From assembly GCA_016930775.1 (NCBI GenBank), contig JAFGGB010000017.1, forward strand, positions 1 to 33,510: a stretch of DNA of 33,510 bases, given 5' to 3'. The translations under genes were made by a program, and so were the position numbers. Source of the DNA: Deltaproteobacteria bacterium. GTDB taxonomy: Bacteria > Desulfobacterota > Syntrophia > Syntrophales > UBA2210. The stretch's first letter is position 1. Each line of letters starts with the position of its first letter. Of the stretch, positions 8,929-17,928 are shown one piece after another. The notes below the pieces were generated by a model. It did no database searches, had not been told where the DNA came from, and saw only the letters and a program-made list of their open reading frames with translations.

Positions 8929-8937
8929 TCTATACCA
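8929..8937 (-). promoter_or_regulatory. Possible extended -10 promoter for the DUF3568-like gene
   Basis: The minus strand reads TGG-TATAGA, an extended -10 (TGn) with a five-of-six -10 box, 46 bp before the ATG at 8883. No good -35 box is present at 17 bp. No gene is seen in the rest of the 231-bp gap up to 9114. Confidence 0.3.
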
Positions 8938-9114
8938 AATTATCAAATAATACAAGACCATTGAGGCTATGAGAACGGACTGTCGTTGGCAGCATTTTAT
9001 AAAGATTAAAGGCGCTCTTCCACCAGAAGAATTTTTTATCCTTGATCTTGCGCTCCTCTCCGTCCTCTGTTAGGTTCAGCAACGCGAAAACAAGAGAGTC
9101 AGGGTGAATGCCTC

Positions 9115-10011
9115 GTGTCAGTAATTCAATATCTTTCCGTTGCGGCAGCGTTGCTGTTGACACTTGCAGTTCCGGGCGCATCGTACGCTCTTGAAGCTGC
9201 CCCGGCAGCCGCCGAAAAAGATCTCCGGCTGGAGGTCCTGCACGGAACAATACAACCCGGTTCGATCCTGAAACTTTCTCTCACCGGCCCTCCCGGAACG
9301 AATGCTGCCATGTCTTTTCAGGGATCATCGCGTTTCTTCACCGGCCGCGGAGGAGACGACCCTCTTGTTCTTTTTTTCGGCCTGGGCTGGGACGCACGAC
9401 CGGGAATCTACCATGTCGGGATCGACGTTGCAATGCCAGACGGATCCATGAAGCGCCTCTCCTTCACGCTTCCCATCGCTGAAAGGAACTTTCCACGTCA
9501 AAGCATAACCGTCAAAGATATTTTCATAACGGCGCCGCCGGAATCAGTTCAACGGATCGCCGATGAAACAGTCCTGCTGCATCGAATTTTCAATGCCTCT
9601 TCGGCAGAGCTCTACGGCAAGCGTTCCTTCATTCTCCCCCTTTCAGGAAAAGTGAGCAACAACTTCGGCGAATGGCGCATTTTCAATGGAACGAAAAACT
9701 CCCGCCACCGGGGAATCGATATTGCCTGCCCCGTGGGAACGCCCGTGCGGGCATCGAACGATGGCCGCATCGTTATTGCCCGCGACCTCTATTACTCAGG
9801 GAAAACCGTCATAATAGATCACGGTCTGGGGCTTTTCACTTTCTACTGTCATTTCTCACAACTCAACGCGGCGGAAGGGCAATTCGTATCATCGGGAGAG
9901 ATCATAGGATTGGCAGGGGCTACGGGCAGGGTTACAGGCCCCCATCTTCACTGGGGCGCATTCCTGGGGAACCTTCCCGTGGATCCGCTGTCTCTTCTGG
10001 AGATGAGATGA
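9115..10011 (+). CDS. Secreted M23 (LytM-type) peptidoglycan endopeptidase
   Basis: A 298-residue exported zinc metallopeptidase expected to cut peptide cross-links in the cell wall. Residues 1-26 form a signal peptide ('YLSVAAALLLTLAVPGASYA'). Residues about 35-130 form a beta-rich N-terminal domain and about 190-295 the M23 domain. The zinc ligands are all present: His198 and Asp202 in 'HRGIDIACPVG' and His279 in 'GPHLHWGAF' (His277 is the catalytic partner); His246 lies in 'FYCHFS'. The enzyme is therefore likely active, unlike the degenerate LytM activators. The start is the GTG at 9115, with GGGTGA 7 nt upstream; no in-frame ATG fits better. It converges on the purF-like gene, with 48 bp between them. 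Confidence 0.9.
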   Translation: MSVIQYLSVAAALLLTLAVPGASYALEAAPAAAEKDLRLEVLHGTIQPGSILKLSLTGPPGTNAAMSFQGSSRFFTGRGGDDPLVLFFGLGWDARPGIYHVGIDVAMPDGSMKRLSFTLPIAERNFPRQSITVKDIFITAPPESVQRIADETVLLHRIFNASSAELYGKRSFILPLSGKVSNNFGEWRIFNGTKNSRHRGIDIACPVGTPVRASNDGRIVIARDLYYSGKTVIIDHGLGLFTFYCHFSQLNAAEGQFVSSGEIIGLAGATGRVTGPHLHWGAFLGNLPVDPLSLLEMR

Positions 10012-10059
10012 ACGTCCGTCTGGAACGGAAGGCGCCCTTGAGAGAAATGAAAAACTCAG

Positions 10060-11457
10060 TTACTTGAAGGACTGCTGTCGGGACTCCTGCTCGTTAAAAG
10101 GCCACATTCCATCGAAGCAGGCAAGGCATAGCCTGCCGCGAGAGATTCCCAAGGCTCTGACGAAAGCATCGATGCTGTTGAATTTGACAGAGTCAGCAGC
10201 GGTTTCCGCAGCAATCCAGCGTTCCAGAGCCCGCTGCTCGTCCAGCGACTGAAATTTTCCGTCAGGCAGAAAACGGCGGGCGATCAGTTCTTCCCGCGTC
10301 CTCGTCGAAATCCCGAAATCACAAGGATACATAAGGGGAGGGCAGGCAACCCGCACATGAACTTCCCGGGCGCCTGCATCCTTTAGATCCCGCACCTTAT
10401 GACGGATCTGTGTTCCCCGAACGATAGAGTCGTCGCAGATCACGATTCGCCTGTTTTTAACGGCATGGGTAAGCACGGAGAGCTTCCTCTTCGCCATCCG
10501 GTCCCGGGCTGCCTGATTCGCTTGCATATAGCTGCGGTCGGCATAGCGATGGTAGAGAAAAACTTCCTGATAATTCATGCCTGACTGCATGTGATATCCG
10601 ATGGCGTGACCGATGCCTGAAAGCGGTATGGGCGCGACAATGTCGGCTTCTATGCCGCCCTCGTCGATATCCCTCTGCGCCAGTTCCCTGCCGAGGTTGT
10701 TACGGGCCTCTTGGACCGAAAGGCCGTCGATAATGGAATCGATGCTGGCCGTATAGGCCCACTCAAAAGCACAGTGGGCAATCCGCTTGCTCGGGACGCG
10801 GCAGACCGTCGTGAATCCCCGATGGTCGATGAGAACGACCTCCCCCGGTTCTACGTCTCGGACAATCTCAAGGTCGAGATTCTGGAGAGCTCTGGACTCC
10901 GAACTCACGGCATGCCGCTTTCCATCGCTGCCAAGCACAAGCGGCCGGAAACCCAGGGGGTCTCGCGCCGCATAGATTCCTTCTTTAGTGAGGACAACAA
11001 GGGAATAGGCGCCTCGGACCTTCGACGCAACCTTGACAAGGCCATCGACAATGTCACCGGCCTCTATAATTATTTTTGACAGAATTTCCACATGATACTG
11101 CTTGTAGAAACTCTTTCCCCGAGCCATCATCTCTTCAATGAGACTATCGGCGTTTATTACGTTGCCGCTGAATGCAACGGCAACTTCGCCGATATGGGTC
11201 TGCCATTTCATGGGTTGCCGTTCCAGGAGACTTACGTGACCGATGCCCCAACGTCCCTGAAGCTGGCTAAGTTCCGCGTCGGTAAAGCGTTCTACTACTT
11301 TTCCGTGGTGAGTCACATGATTGATTCCGTCGCCGAAAACCGATATTCCGCAGTACTCCTGACCTCGGTGCTGAAGAAAATCGAGGCCTCGGTAGATATC
11401 ATGGACACATTCATCGTTTCCATACATGGCGAAAACGCCGCATTTTTCTCCCGTCAT
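10060..11457 (-). CDS. PurF-like amidophosphoribosyltransferase homologue with altered glutaminase site
   Basis: A 465-residue homologue of PurF, which makes phosphoribosylamine from PRPP and glutamine. An N-terminal class II amidotransferase domain (nucleophile candidate Cys6 after a 5-residue propeptide; 'LQHRGQEYCGI') precedes a phosphoribosyltransferase domain with an intact PRPP loop ('VICDDSIVRGTQ', 339-350). Four Cys expected to hold the 4Fe-4S cluster of Bacillus-type PurF remain (229, 379, 444, 447). Several key residues differ. The glutamine-binding Arg of the usual 'HVRYST' is Ser76. The oxyanion-hole Asn of 'HNGN' is Ser97. The Asp of 'SDTEVL' is His122. The PRTase 'PDSG' reads 'PLSG' (279). 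It may be a paralogue with another nitrogen source or function. It starts 17 bp after carB and is probably cotranscribed. The reading frame is intact. Confidence 0.82.
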   Translation of the reverse strand: MTGEKCGVFAMYGNDECVHDIYRGLDFLQHRGQEYCGISVFGDGINHVTHHGKVVERFTDAELSQLQGRWGIGHVSLLERQPMKWQTHIGEVAVAFSGNVINADSLIEEMMARGKSFYKQYHVEILSKIIIEAGDIVDGLVKVASKVRGAYSLVVLTKEGIYAARDPLGFRPLVLGSDGKRHAVSSESRALQNLDLEIVRDVEPGEVVLIDHRGFTTVCRVPSKRIAHCAFEWAYTASIDSIIDGLSVQEARNNLGRELAQRDIDEGGIEADIVAPIPLSGIGHAIGYHMQSGMNYQEVFLYHRYADRSYMQANQAARDRMAKRKLSVLTHAVKNRRIVICDDSIVRGTQIRHKVRDLKDAGAREVHVRVACPPLMYPCDFGISTRTREELIARRFLPDGKFQSLDEQRALERWIAAETAADSVKFNSIDAFVRALGISRGRLCLACFDGMWPFNEQESRQQSFK

Positions 11458-11474
11458 CGCGACACCCGTTCCGT

Positions 11475-14400
11475 TTACAGTATGTCTTTGTGATATTCCT
11501 GAAGCGATTTCAATTTCCCCCGCCCTGTCAGAACTGCCTTGATGCCCTTTGCCGCCGCGGCGGCGGCTGCGGTCGTCGTAATATAAGGTATCTTGAATTT
11601 TATGGCCGTCTTCCGGATGTAGGAATCGTCAAACTGACCCATCTTTCCTACAGGCGTATTGATCACCAGAAGTATCTCGCGGTTTTTGATGGCATCGACG
11701 ATGTTGGGACGCCCTTCATGCATCTTCATAATCAAATCGCTTTCGATGCCCTGGGCTGTTAAAAACTCTCTGGTTCCCGAGGTGGTCACAATTCCGAAAC
11801 CGAGGCTCTTGAAGGCCTTCGCTACCGGAACAATGGCGGTCTTGTCCCTCTCCGCCACCGTAATTAATATGTTCCCCGCCGTAGGAAGAGTCTGCTGAGC
11901 CGCCATTTCCGCCTTGAAGAAGGCCTCTCCAAAGCTGTCGGCCATACCAAGCACCTCGCCGGTGGATCTCATCTCCGGCCCGAGAACCGGGTCCACCTCG
12001 GGAAACATATTGAAAGGAAACACCGCTTCTTTGACGCCCACATGAGGTATTTTTCGAGGCCGCACTCCGATTTCGCCGATTGTTTTACCCGTCATCAACT
12101 GCGTTGCTATCCGCGCCATGGGAATATTGCAGACCTTGGACACGAGCGGCACGGTCCGCGACGCCCTGGGATTCGCCTCAAGAACGTACACAACATTGTT
12201 GGCTATGGCGTACTGCATGTTCATAAGACCTATAACATTCAATTCGCGGGCGATTCTTCGCGTATAGTCGTAGATGGTTTTTACGAGTTCGTCCGGTATC
12301 GTCACCGGAGGAATGGCGCAGGCGGAGTCGCCGGAATGAACGCCGGCAAACTCGATGTGCTCCATGACGGCGGGCACAAAGGAATCAACCCCGTCGGCCA
12401 AGGCGTCTGCTTCGCACTCAATGGCATTCTCCAGAAACTTGTCGATGAGAATCGGCCGCTCGGGCGTCACTTCCACGGCAGCTTCTATGTATCGCTTCAG
12501 ACTGCCCTCGTCATAGACGACTTCCATGCCACGGCCGCCCAGGACATAGGAAGGACGAACCATCAGTGGATAGCCTATGCGGGAAGCTATGGCCGAGGCT
12601 TCCTCAAAGTTGCTTGCCATGCCCGACTGAGGCTCCGGTATGCCCAGTCTTTCCATCACCTTTCTGAACCGGTCCCGGTCTTCCGCAAGATCGATCATTT
12701 CCGGCGATGTGCCGATGATTTTCACACCCGCCTCGGCGAGTTCTCCGGCAATATTAAGAGGCGTCTGGCCTCCGAACTGAACGATGACGCCTTCGGGTTG
12801 CTCCTTCTCGTAAATGGCCAGGACATCCTCCACAGTCAGCGGCTCGAAATAGAGCCGGTCGGACGTGTCATAATCGGTGGAAACCGTCTCGGGGTTGCAG
12901 TTGATCATGATGGACTCGAAGCCTTCGTCTTTCAAAGCGAAGGCTGCATGGACGCAGCAGTAGTCGAATTCGATGCCCTGGCCGATGCGGTTGGGACCTC
13001 CGCCGAGAACAATGATCTTCCGGCGACCCGATGGCGCCGCCTGATCGGGCCCGTTATAGGTAGAGTAATAATAGGCCGCATCTTCCACGCCGCTCACCGG
13101 AACGGCTTCCCATCCCTGGACGATCCTCAGAGCCTTCCGCCGCTCCCTGATGTCCTTTTCAGGGACCCCCAGAAGCCGCGACAGATACTTGTCCGCAAAA
13201 CCGTCCTTCTTTGTCGTTGCGAGGAGATCATCGGGAATCATCCCGCCTTTATACTTCAACACTTCCTCTTCCAGTTCGACGAGTTCCTTCATCTGCTCGA
13301 TGAACCAGGGCTTAATGAATGTCCGTGAATGAAGGTCTTCCACGGAGGCGCCCTTTCGAAGCGCCTCGTACATTATAAATTGTCTCTCACTGGAAGGTTG
13401 CGCAAGAAGACGGAGCAACTCATCCAGGGATTTCTTGTTGAAATCCTTTGCGAAACCAAGGCCGTAACGGTTGATCTCCAGGGACCGAATCGCCTTATGA
13501 AGAGCCTCTTTGTAAGTTTTGCCGATGCTCATTACCTCGCCAACGGCCCTCATCTGCGTGCCCAGAATATCCTGTGAACCGGGAAATTTTTCAAAGGCCC
13601 AGCGGGCGAATTTGACCACGACGTAATCGCCCGAGGGTTCGTACTTATCGAGGGTCCCCGCCCTCCAGTAGGGAATTTCATCAAGGGTAAGACCGGCTGC
13701 CAGCATGGCTGACACGAGAGCTATGGGAAATCCCGTTGCCTTGGAGGCTAGGGCCGACGACCGGGAGGTCCGGGGATTAATTTCGATAACGACTATGCGG
13801 TCCGTCTTCGGGTCGTGAGCGAATTGAACGTTCGTGCCGCCAATCACCTCAATGGCTTCAACGATTGTATAGGAATAGCGTTGAAGCCTCGCCTGGAGTT
13901 CCGGCGAGATGGTCAGCATCGGCGCCGTGCAGAAAGAATCGCCCGTATGGACGCCCATGGCGTCGACATTTTCGATGAAACAGACGGTAATCATCTGATT
14001 CTTCGCGTCGCGGACTACCTCCAGTTCGAGTTCCTCCCAACCCAGGACCGACTCCTCCACCAAGATCTGTCCGATCATGCTCGCGGCGATACCCCGGTTC
14101 GCAACAGTCTGCAATTCTTCACGGTTATAAACGAGGCCTCCGCCGGTGCCGCCGAGTGTATAGGCGGGGCGAATGACGACGGGATATCCAAGTTCATCGG
14201 CGATCGCTTCGGCCTCCTCCACGGTGTAGGCCGGCTTGCTGGCGGGCATGGGAACGCCGAGGCGGCTCATCGTTTCCTTGAACGCAATCCTGTCCTCGCC
14301 TCGTTCAATGGCGTCAACGTTAACACCGATTATTTTAACGCCGTATTCTTCGAGAATTCCTTTTTTGTTGAGTTCCGCCGTAAGATTCAGTCCCGTCTGG

Positions 14401-14675
14401 CCGCCCAGGTTAGGAAGTACGGCGTCGGGCCTTTCTTTCTTTATTATTTCCCGAAGAGATTCGACAGTGAGGGGTTCGATGTAGGTTGCGTCTGCCATGC
14501 CGGGATCGGTCATGATCGTCGCCGGATTGGAATTTACGAGAACAATCTCGTACCCCAGCTTTTTTAAGGCCTTGCAGGCCTGCGTACCGGAATAATCGAA
14601 CTCACAGGCCTGTCCTATAATGATGGGCCCCGAACCTATTATAAGAATCTTTCGTATATCGCGTCGTGCAGGCAT
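11475..14675 (-). CDS. carB: Carbamoyl-phosphate synthase large subunit
   Basis: The synthetase subunit that makes carbamoyl phosphate for pyrimidines and arginine. Its 1066 residues match the family. Two homologous halves are visible, each with a pre-ATP-grasp motif ('ILIIGSGPIIIGQACEFDYS' near 10; 'IIVLGGGPNRIGQGIEFDYC' near 560) and an ATP-grasp core ('VVIRPAYTLGGTGGG', 'LMVRPSYVLGGRGMEVVYDE'). The allosteric MGS-like domain occupies about 930-1066 ('INTPVGKMGQFDDSYIRK'). The ATG at 14675 follows a GGAGGAAAGGGTGA region. The partner carA is not in the window. The purF-like gene follows 17 bp downstream. A near-consensus promoter lies about 190 bp upstream. Confidence 0.97.
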   Translation of the reverse strand: MPARRDIRKILIIGSGPIIIGQACEFDYSGTQACKALKKLGYEIVLVNSNPATIMTDPGMADATYIEPLTVESLREIIKKERPDAVLPNLGGQTGLNLTAELNKKGILEEYGVKIIGVNVDAIERGEDRIAFKETMSRLGVPMPASKPAYTVEEAEAIADELGYPVVIRPAYTLGGTGGGLVYNREELQTVANRGIAASMIGQILVEESVLGWEELELEVVRDAKNQMITVCFIENVDAMGVHTGDSFCTAPMLTISPELQARLQRYSYTIVEAIEVIGGTNVQFAHDPKTDRIVVIEINPRTSRSSALASKATGFPIALVSAMLAAGLTLDEIPYWRAGTLDKYEPSGDYVVVKFARWAFEKFPGSQDILGTQMRAVGEVMSIGKTYKEALHKAIRSLEINRYGLGFAKDFNKKSLDELLRLLAQPSSERQFIMYEALRKGASVEDLHSRTFIKPWFIEQMKELVELEEEVLKYKGGMIPDDLLATTKKDGFADKYLSRLLGVPEKDIRERRKALRIVQGWEAVPVSGVEDAAYYYSTYNGPDQAAPSGRRKIIVLGGGPNRIGQGIEFDYCCVHAAFALKDEGFESIMINCNPETVSTDYDTSDRLYFEPLTVEDVLAIYEKEQPEGVIVQFGGQTPLNIAGELAEAGVKIIGTSPEMIDLAEDRDRFRKVMERLGIPEPQSGMASNFEEASAIASRIGYPLMVRPSYVLGGRGMEVVYDEGSLKRYIEAAVEVTPERPILIDKFLENAIECEADALADGVDSFVPAVMEHIEFAGVHSGDSACAIPPVTIPDELVKTIYDYTRRIARELNVIGLMNMQYAIANNVVYVLEANPRASRTVPLVSKVCNIPMARIATQLMTGKTIGEIGVRPRKIPHVGVKEAVFPFNMFPEVDPVLGPEMRSTGEVLGMADSFGEAFFKAEMAAQQTLPTAGNILITVAERDKTAIVPVAKAFKSLGFGIVTTSGTREFLTAQGIESDLIMKMHEGRPNIVDAIKNREILLVINTPVGKMGQFDDSYIRKTAIKFKIPYITTTAAAAAAAKGIKAVLTGRGKLKSLQEYHKDIL

Positions 14676-15089
14676 AGCTCACCCTTTCCTCCATTTATCG
14701 ATTAACGTCGCTCATGAGCAACCCCGTTCCCGAATCGGCTTCGAGCACGCTTTTCTTCCCGGCAGGAGTCCCGACATCCGCGGGTCCGTTTACCGCCTCA
14801 TCGAGATCCCGAAGGAACCCTGCCTGTCTGTGGATCGCTCCCAGAGATATTGACAAAACGAGCGGAGTATAGATAACGCCCTGTCTGGTGTCAAGGGGCT
14901 TTGATCTTTCAGACGGCGCCGTGGGATTTGTTCCGTGAAACCAGATATTAGAATCTGCATCGAGGCTCTCGGGCGCCCGACCATGAACTTCAGTCTTCGA
15001 AAAAGGGCTCGCCGCATCCAGGGGCGATTCCCTCAGTTTCTCTGCCGCAGTGCATCTCCCGCCGAATGGCCGCACATCGGAGGAAAAAG
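14676..15089. other. 414-bp gap between dnaJ and carB: promoter and leader, no convincing gene
   Basis: This gap contains the carB promoter (14866-14894) and about 180 nt of presumed 5' leader. In the leader, a near-perfect palindrome around GCTCATGAGC (14707-14722) lies 30 bp before the carB ATG. A 126-codon minus-strand frame (14695-15075, GTG start) spans the gap. It has no ribosome binding site and no recognisable domain, and the promoter lies inside it, so I do not call it a gene. Confidence 0.55.
14866..14894 (-). promoter_or_regulatory. Strong predicted sigma-70 promoter for carB and the purF-like gene
   Basis: The minus strand has a perfect -35 TTGACA (14889-14894), a 17-bp spacer and TATACT (14866-14871, five of six). 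Transcription should begin near 14859, leaving a leader of about 180 nt before the carB ATG. This is one of the two best sigma-70 promoters in the window. Confidence 0.7.
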
Positions 15090-16151
15090 TTACAACTCAC
15101 CCCGCAGACGGGCGAACTGTTTCAGCAGATCTTCTTCCTGTTTGCTCAGTTCGGAGGGTATTTCCACGAGAGTTTGAACGATCTGATCCCCCTTGCCGAA
15201 ACCCCGAAGATGCTGGAAACCATGTCCCTTGAGGCGGAATATCTTCCCATGTTGAGTCCCCCGGGGAATTTTCAGTTTTTCATCGCCGTTCAGCGTCGGG
15301 ACCTGGACCGTTGCCCCGAGAGCAGCCTGCGTCATGGAAATCGGAATCCGGCAGATAATATCGTCGCCGTCCCTCTCAAAGAATTCATGTTTCTTCACAT
15401 GCAGGAATATGTAGAGATCTCCCCTCGGTCCCCCGAAATCACCGGGTTCCCCTTCGCCTCTGAGACGAAGCCGGGACCCTGTCTCGACACCGGCCGGCAC
15501 CTTTATGTGCAACGACTTCATGCGGGAAAGCTTGCCGGCCCCGCTGCAGGAGGAACAGGGATGCTCTATCACGCGGCCGGCGCCCTGACAGTGGGGACAG
15601 GTCGTGCTGACGCTGAAAAATCCCGTCGTCCTTGTCACCTGACCACGCCCCCTGCACTGGGGACAGAGAACCGGTTCCGTGCCCTGCTCTGCTCCCATGC
15701 CGCCGCAGGCGCCGCACTGTTCCAATCGTTCGATCTCGATATCCCTGGAGATCCCCGAAGCGGCGTCGGCGAAGGATATTTCCAAGTCGTACCGGAGGTC
15801 GGCGCCAGCCCGAGGCGCCGTGCGCGACCTGGAACGGCCACCGTTGAATCCGAACACGCCTTCGAAAATATCGCCGAAATGGGAAAAAATGTCGTCGAAA
15901 CCGGAAAAACCGCTGAAACCGGCGCCGCTCAACCCGTCATGGCCGAAACGGTCGTAGATCTGGCGTTTTTCGGAGTCCCTGAGCACTTCGTAGGCCTCGG
16001 CAGCTTCTTTGAATTTCTCTTCTGCTTCCTTGTTACCGGGATTCCTGTCGGGATGGCACTTCAAGGCAAGTTTGCGGTAGCTTTTCTTAATTTCCTCGTC
16101 GGTGGCCGACGAGCTCACTCCAAGAATTGTGTAATAATCCTTACGAATCAT
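15090..16151 (-). CDS. dnaJ: Chaperone protein DnaJ (Hsp40)
   Basis: Class I Hsp40 that delivers substrates to DnaK and stimulates its ATPase. In 353 residues it has the J domain with HPD at 33-35 ('KCHPDRNPG'), a Gly/Phe-rich linker ('[16 protein letters not shown]'), and a zinc-finger region with four CxxCxGxG repeats ('CGACGGMG', 'CPQCRGRG', 'CPHCQGAG', 'CSSCSGAG'). The C-terminal substrate-binding domain ends with '[16 protein letters not shown]'. The upstream ribosome binding site is weak. It lies 136 bp after purC on the same strand and far from dnaK (746-2674), so its expression may be uncoupled from grpE-dnaK unless a second copy exists elsewhere. Confidence 0.95.
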   Translation of the reverse strand: MIRKDYYTILGVSSSATDEEIKKSYRKLALKCHPDRNPGNKEAEEKFKEAAEAYEVLRDSEKRQIYDRFGHDGLSGAGFSGFSGFDDIFSHFGDIFEGVFGFNGGRSRSRTAPRAGADLRYDLEISFADAASGISRDIEIERLEQCGACGGMGAEQGTEPVLCPQCRGRGQVTRTTGFFSVSTTCPHCQGAGRVIEHPCSSCSGAGKLSRMKSLHIKVPAGVETGSRLRLRGEGEPGDFGGPRGDLYIFLHVKKHEFFERDGDDIICRIPISMTQAALGATVQVPTLNGDEKLKIPRGTQHGKIFRLKGHGFQHLRGFGKGDQIVQTLVEIPSELSKQEEDLLKQFARLRGEL

Positions 16152-16287
16152 GGTCCAACTGTCTGCCGTGAGGAATCACGGCGATATCTTGCATCAATCT
16201 TTCGCATACCTCTGCGGAAGCGGCGACACCGGAAAACGACCATAAGATAGTAACCGAACGGGCCGGTGTCAAGGCGACGGCGGGCTT

Positions 16288-17172
16288 TTACCGAATAATC
16301 CGCTCCAGAGCCTCGGCGTAACGTTCTTTCGTTTTCACAATTATTTCCGTCGGGAGCGCCGGCGGAGGCGGTTCTTTGTTCCAATCGAGGGATTCCAGAT
16401 AATCCCTGAGAAACTGCTTGTCAAAACTATTCTGCGCCCGGCCGGGTTCATACGTATCCTTGGGCCAGAACCGGGACGAATCCGGTGTTAGAAGCTCATC
16501 GATCAGGATAAGCTTGCCGGAGGCAATGCCGAATTCCAATTTCGTATCGGCTATGATAATCCCGCCCCGGTCGGCAATTTCCTGGGCGCGCCTGTATATC
16601 AGGAGAGATGCCTCAATGATTCTATCCGTCAGATCGATCCCGATAAGGTTCGCCACCTCGGCGCGGGTTATGGGAAGGTCATGATGACCTTGCTCGGCCT
16701 TTGTGGATGGAGTAAATACGGGTTCCGGTAGTTTTGACGATTCCGCAAGACCGGACGGCAGTCTTACCCCCGATACGGCGCCGGTATTCCGGTAATCTTT
16801 CCAGCCTGATCCGCTGAGGTACCCTCGTACGACGCACTCAACGGGAAGGGGTTTCGCCTTGCGGACGAGCATGCTCCTGCCGGCCAGTTGCTCGGCGTAG
16901 GGCCTGCATTCGGCCGGATAGGCATCGACATCCGTTGACAGGAGGTGATTCGGTACGATGTCTTTCATTCTTTCAAACCAGAAGGCGGACAGGGTCGTCA
17001 GAATCTCTCCCTTGCCCGGGATAGGTTCGTTCATGATTACATCGAAGGCGGAGATTCGATCGGAAGCCACTATCAAAAGACAATCAGAAACCTCGTAAAT
17101 GTCTCTCACCTTTCCCCTGCCCATGAGTTTCAGCGTTGACATGCTGGTTTGACGAAGACCCTTCTCGGCCAT
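16288..17172 (-). CDS. purC: Phosphoribosylaminoimidazole-succinocarboxamide synthase (SAICAR synthetase)
   Basis: The step of purine synthesis that joins aspartate to CAIR using ATP. The 294-residue length corresponds to the longer form found in many bacteria and yeast. Motifs include '[11 protein letters not shown]' (nucleotide-binding loop), '[20 protein letters not shown]', '[20 protein letters not shown]' and '[10 protein letters not shown]'. The ATG at 17172 is supported by AGGAG 8 nt upstream, in preference to a second Met at residue 11. It starts 6 bp after the stop codon of the metallo-hydrolase gene, so the two are cotranscribed. Confidence 0.96.
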   Translation of the reverse strand: MAEKGLRQTSMSTLKLMGRGKVRDIYEVSDCLLIVASDRISAFDVIMNEPIPGKGEILTTLSAFWFERMKDIVPNHLLSTDVDAYPAECRPYAEQLAGRSMLVRKAKPLPVECVVRGYLSGSGWKDYRNTGAVSGVRLPSGLAESSKLPEPVFTPSTKAEQGHHDLPITRAEVANLIGIDLTDRIIEASLLIYRRAQEIADRGGIIIADTKLEFGIASGKLILIDELLTPDSSRFWPKDTYEPGRAQNSFDKQFLRDYLESLDWNKEPPPPALPTEIIVKTKERYAEALERIIR

Positions 17173-17178
17173 TGCCCG

Positions 17179-17811
17179 TTACTCCTGTAAAAAGGGATTG
17201 TTTCTTTTTTCATTACCGATTGTGGAGCGTTCTTCCCGGCCGTAATTATGTCCCGGCAGCACTACTGTCTCATCCGGAAGAACAAACAGCCTGGAACGGA
17301 TGGAATCTCTCATGACTTCCCATGATCCGCCGGGCAGGTCGGTCCTGCCCACAGCCTCTACGAAAAGCGTGTCGCCGGTAATCACGTATCCGGGAACATA
17401 GAGAGCGATCCCTCCGGGCGTGTGTCCCGGCACATGGATGACCCGAAGAGAAATCGAGCCGACGTTAATGCAATCTCCGTCACGGACCGTCCTGTCGGCT
17501 ATCGGCGACTGCTTCGCATGACACATGAGAAGCATGACAGGCGAAGCGGCGCCGAGCATGAGGGCATCGTCCTCGTGGATAATAATCTTCGCTCCCGTGC
17601 GGCTTTTCATATCGGCGTTGCCACCGGTATGATCGGAATGACCGTGGGTGTTCACGATATATTTTATTGAAATGCCATATTTTTCGGCCTCGGCGACAAT
17701 ATCGTCGGCCCGGGAAGCCGGATCGACTGCAAGACCCTCCCCTGTTTCCTCGTCACCGACGAGATAGGCAAAAACGGCCATAGGGCCCACCTGCATCTGT
17801 CGCAGCACCAT
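17179..17811 (-). CDS. Metallo-beta-lactamase-fold hydrolase (glyoxalase II-like)
   Basis: A 210-residue cytoplasmic metallo-hydrolase. The dinuclear metal motif 'NTHGHSDHTGGN' (H-x-H-x-D-H) is intact, and further ligands lie in 'VIHVPGHTPGGIALYV' and 'VVLPGHNYGREERS'. 'VITGDTLFVEAVGRTDLPGG' supplies the bridging Asp and is typical of the glyoxalase II-like YcbL/GloB group. The natural thioester or other substrate cannot be deduced. It lacks the C-terminal helical domain of full-length glyoxalase II. It is tightly coupled to purC (6 bp) and preceded by a 117-bp gap with a possible promoter. Confidence 0.9.
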   Translation of the reverse strand: MVLRQMQVGPMAVFAYLVGDEETGEGLAVDPASRADDIVAEAEKYGISIKYIVNTHGHSDHTGGNADMKSRTGAKIIIHEDDALMLGAASPVMLLMCHAKQSPIADRTVRDGDCINVGSISLRVIHVPGHTPGGIALYVPGYVITGDTLFVEAVGRTDLPGGSWEVMRDSIRSRLFVLPDETVVLPGHNYGREERSTIGNEKRNNPFLQE

Positions 17812-17875
17812 TGATCCTCATCCTCCTCTATCTCTATGGCGGCCGTGCCCACCCGGGTTAAAAAACAAGGTACAT

Positions 17876-17904
17876 TACCTACACTCTCCGGAAGGAAAGG
17901 TCAA
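17876..17904 (-). promoter_or_regulatory. Possible promoter before the metallo-hydrolase gene
   Basis: On the minus strand TTGACC (17899-17904, five of six) lies 17 bp from TAGGTA (17876-17881), a poor -10 match. It is in the 117-bp gap between the HD-domain gene and the hydrolase gene and could give the hydrolase-purC-dnaJ part of the cluster its own start. Confidence 0.3.
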
Positions 17905-17928
17905 CGGGGGAAAATGTTATTCGGCGCC

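Noticed and set aside
8938-9114. TATAAA upstream of the M23 peptidase gene as its promoter
   Set aside because: No -35-like sequence is found at 16-18 bp upstream.
12042-13328. 428-codon frame antisense to carB
   Set aside because: It is a mirror of the carB codons with many His and Arg and no family features; carB is certain.
14695-15075. 126-codon minus-strand frame filling the dnaJ-carB gap
   Set aside because: It has a GTG start without a ribosome binding site and no recognisable domain, and a near-consensus carB promoter lies inside it.
15066-16250. 394-codon frame antisense to dnaJ
   Set aside because: It overlaps the whole of dnaJ, whose motifs are unambiguous; there is no ribosome binding site or domain.
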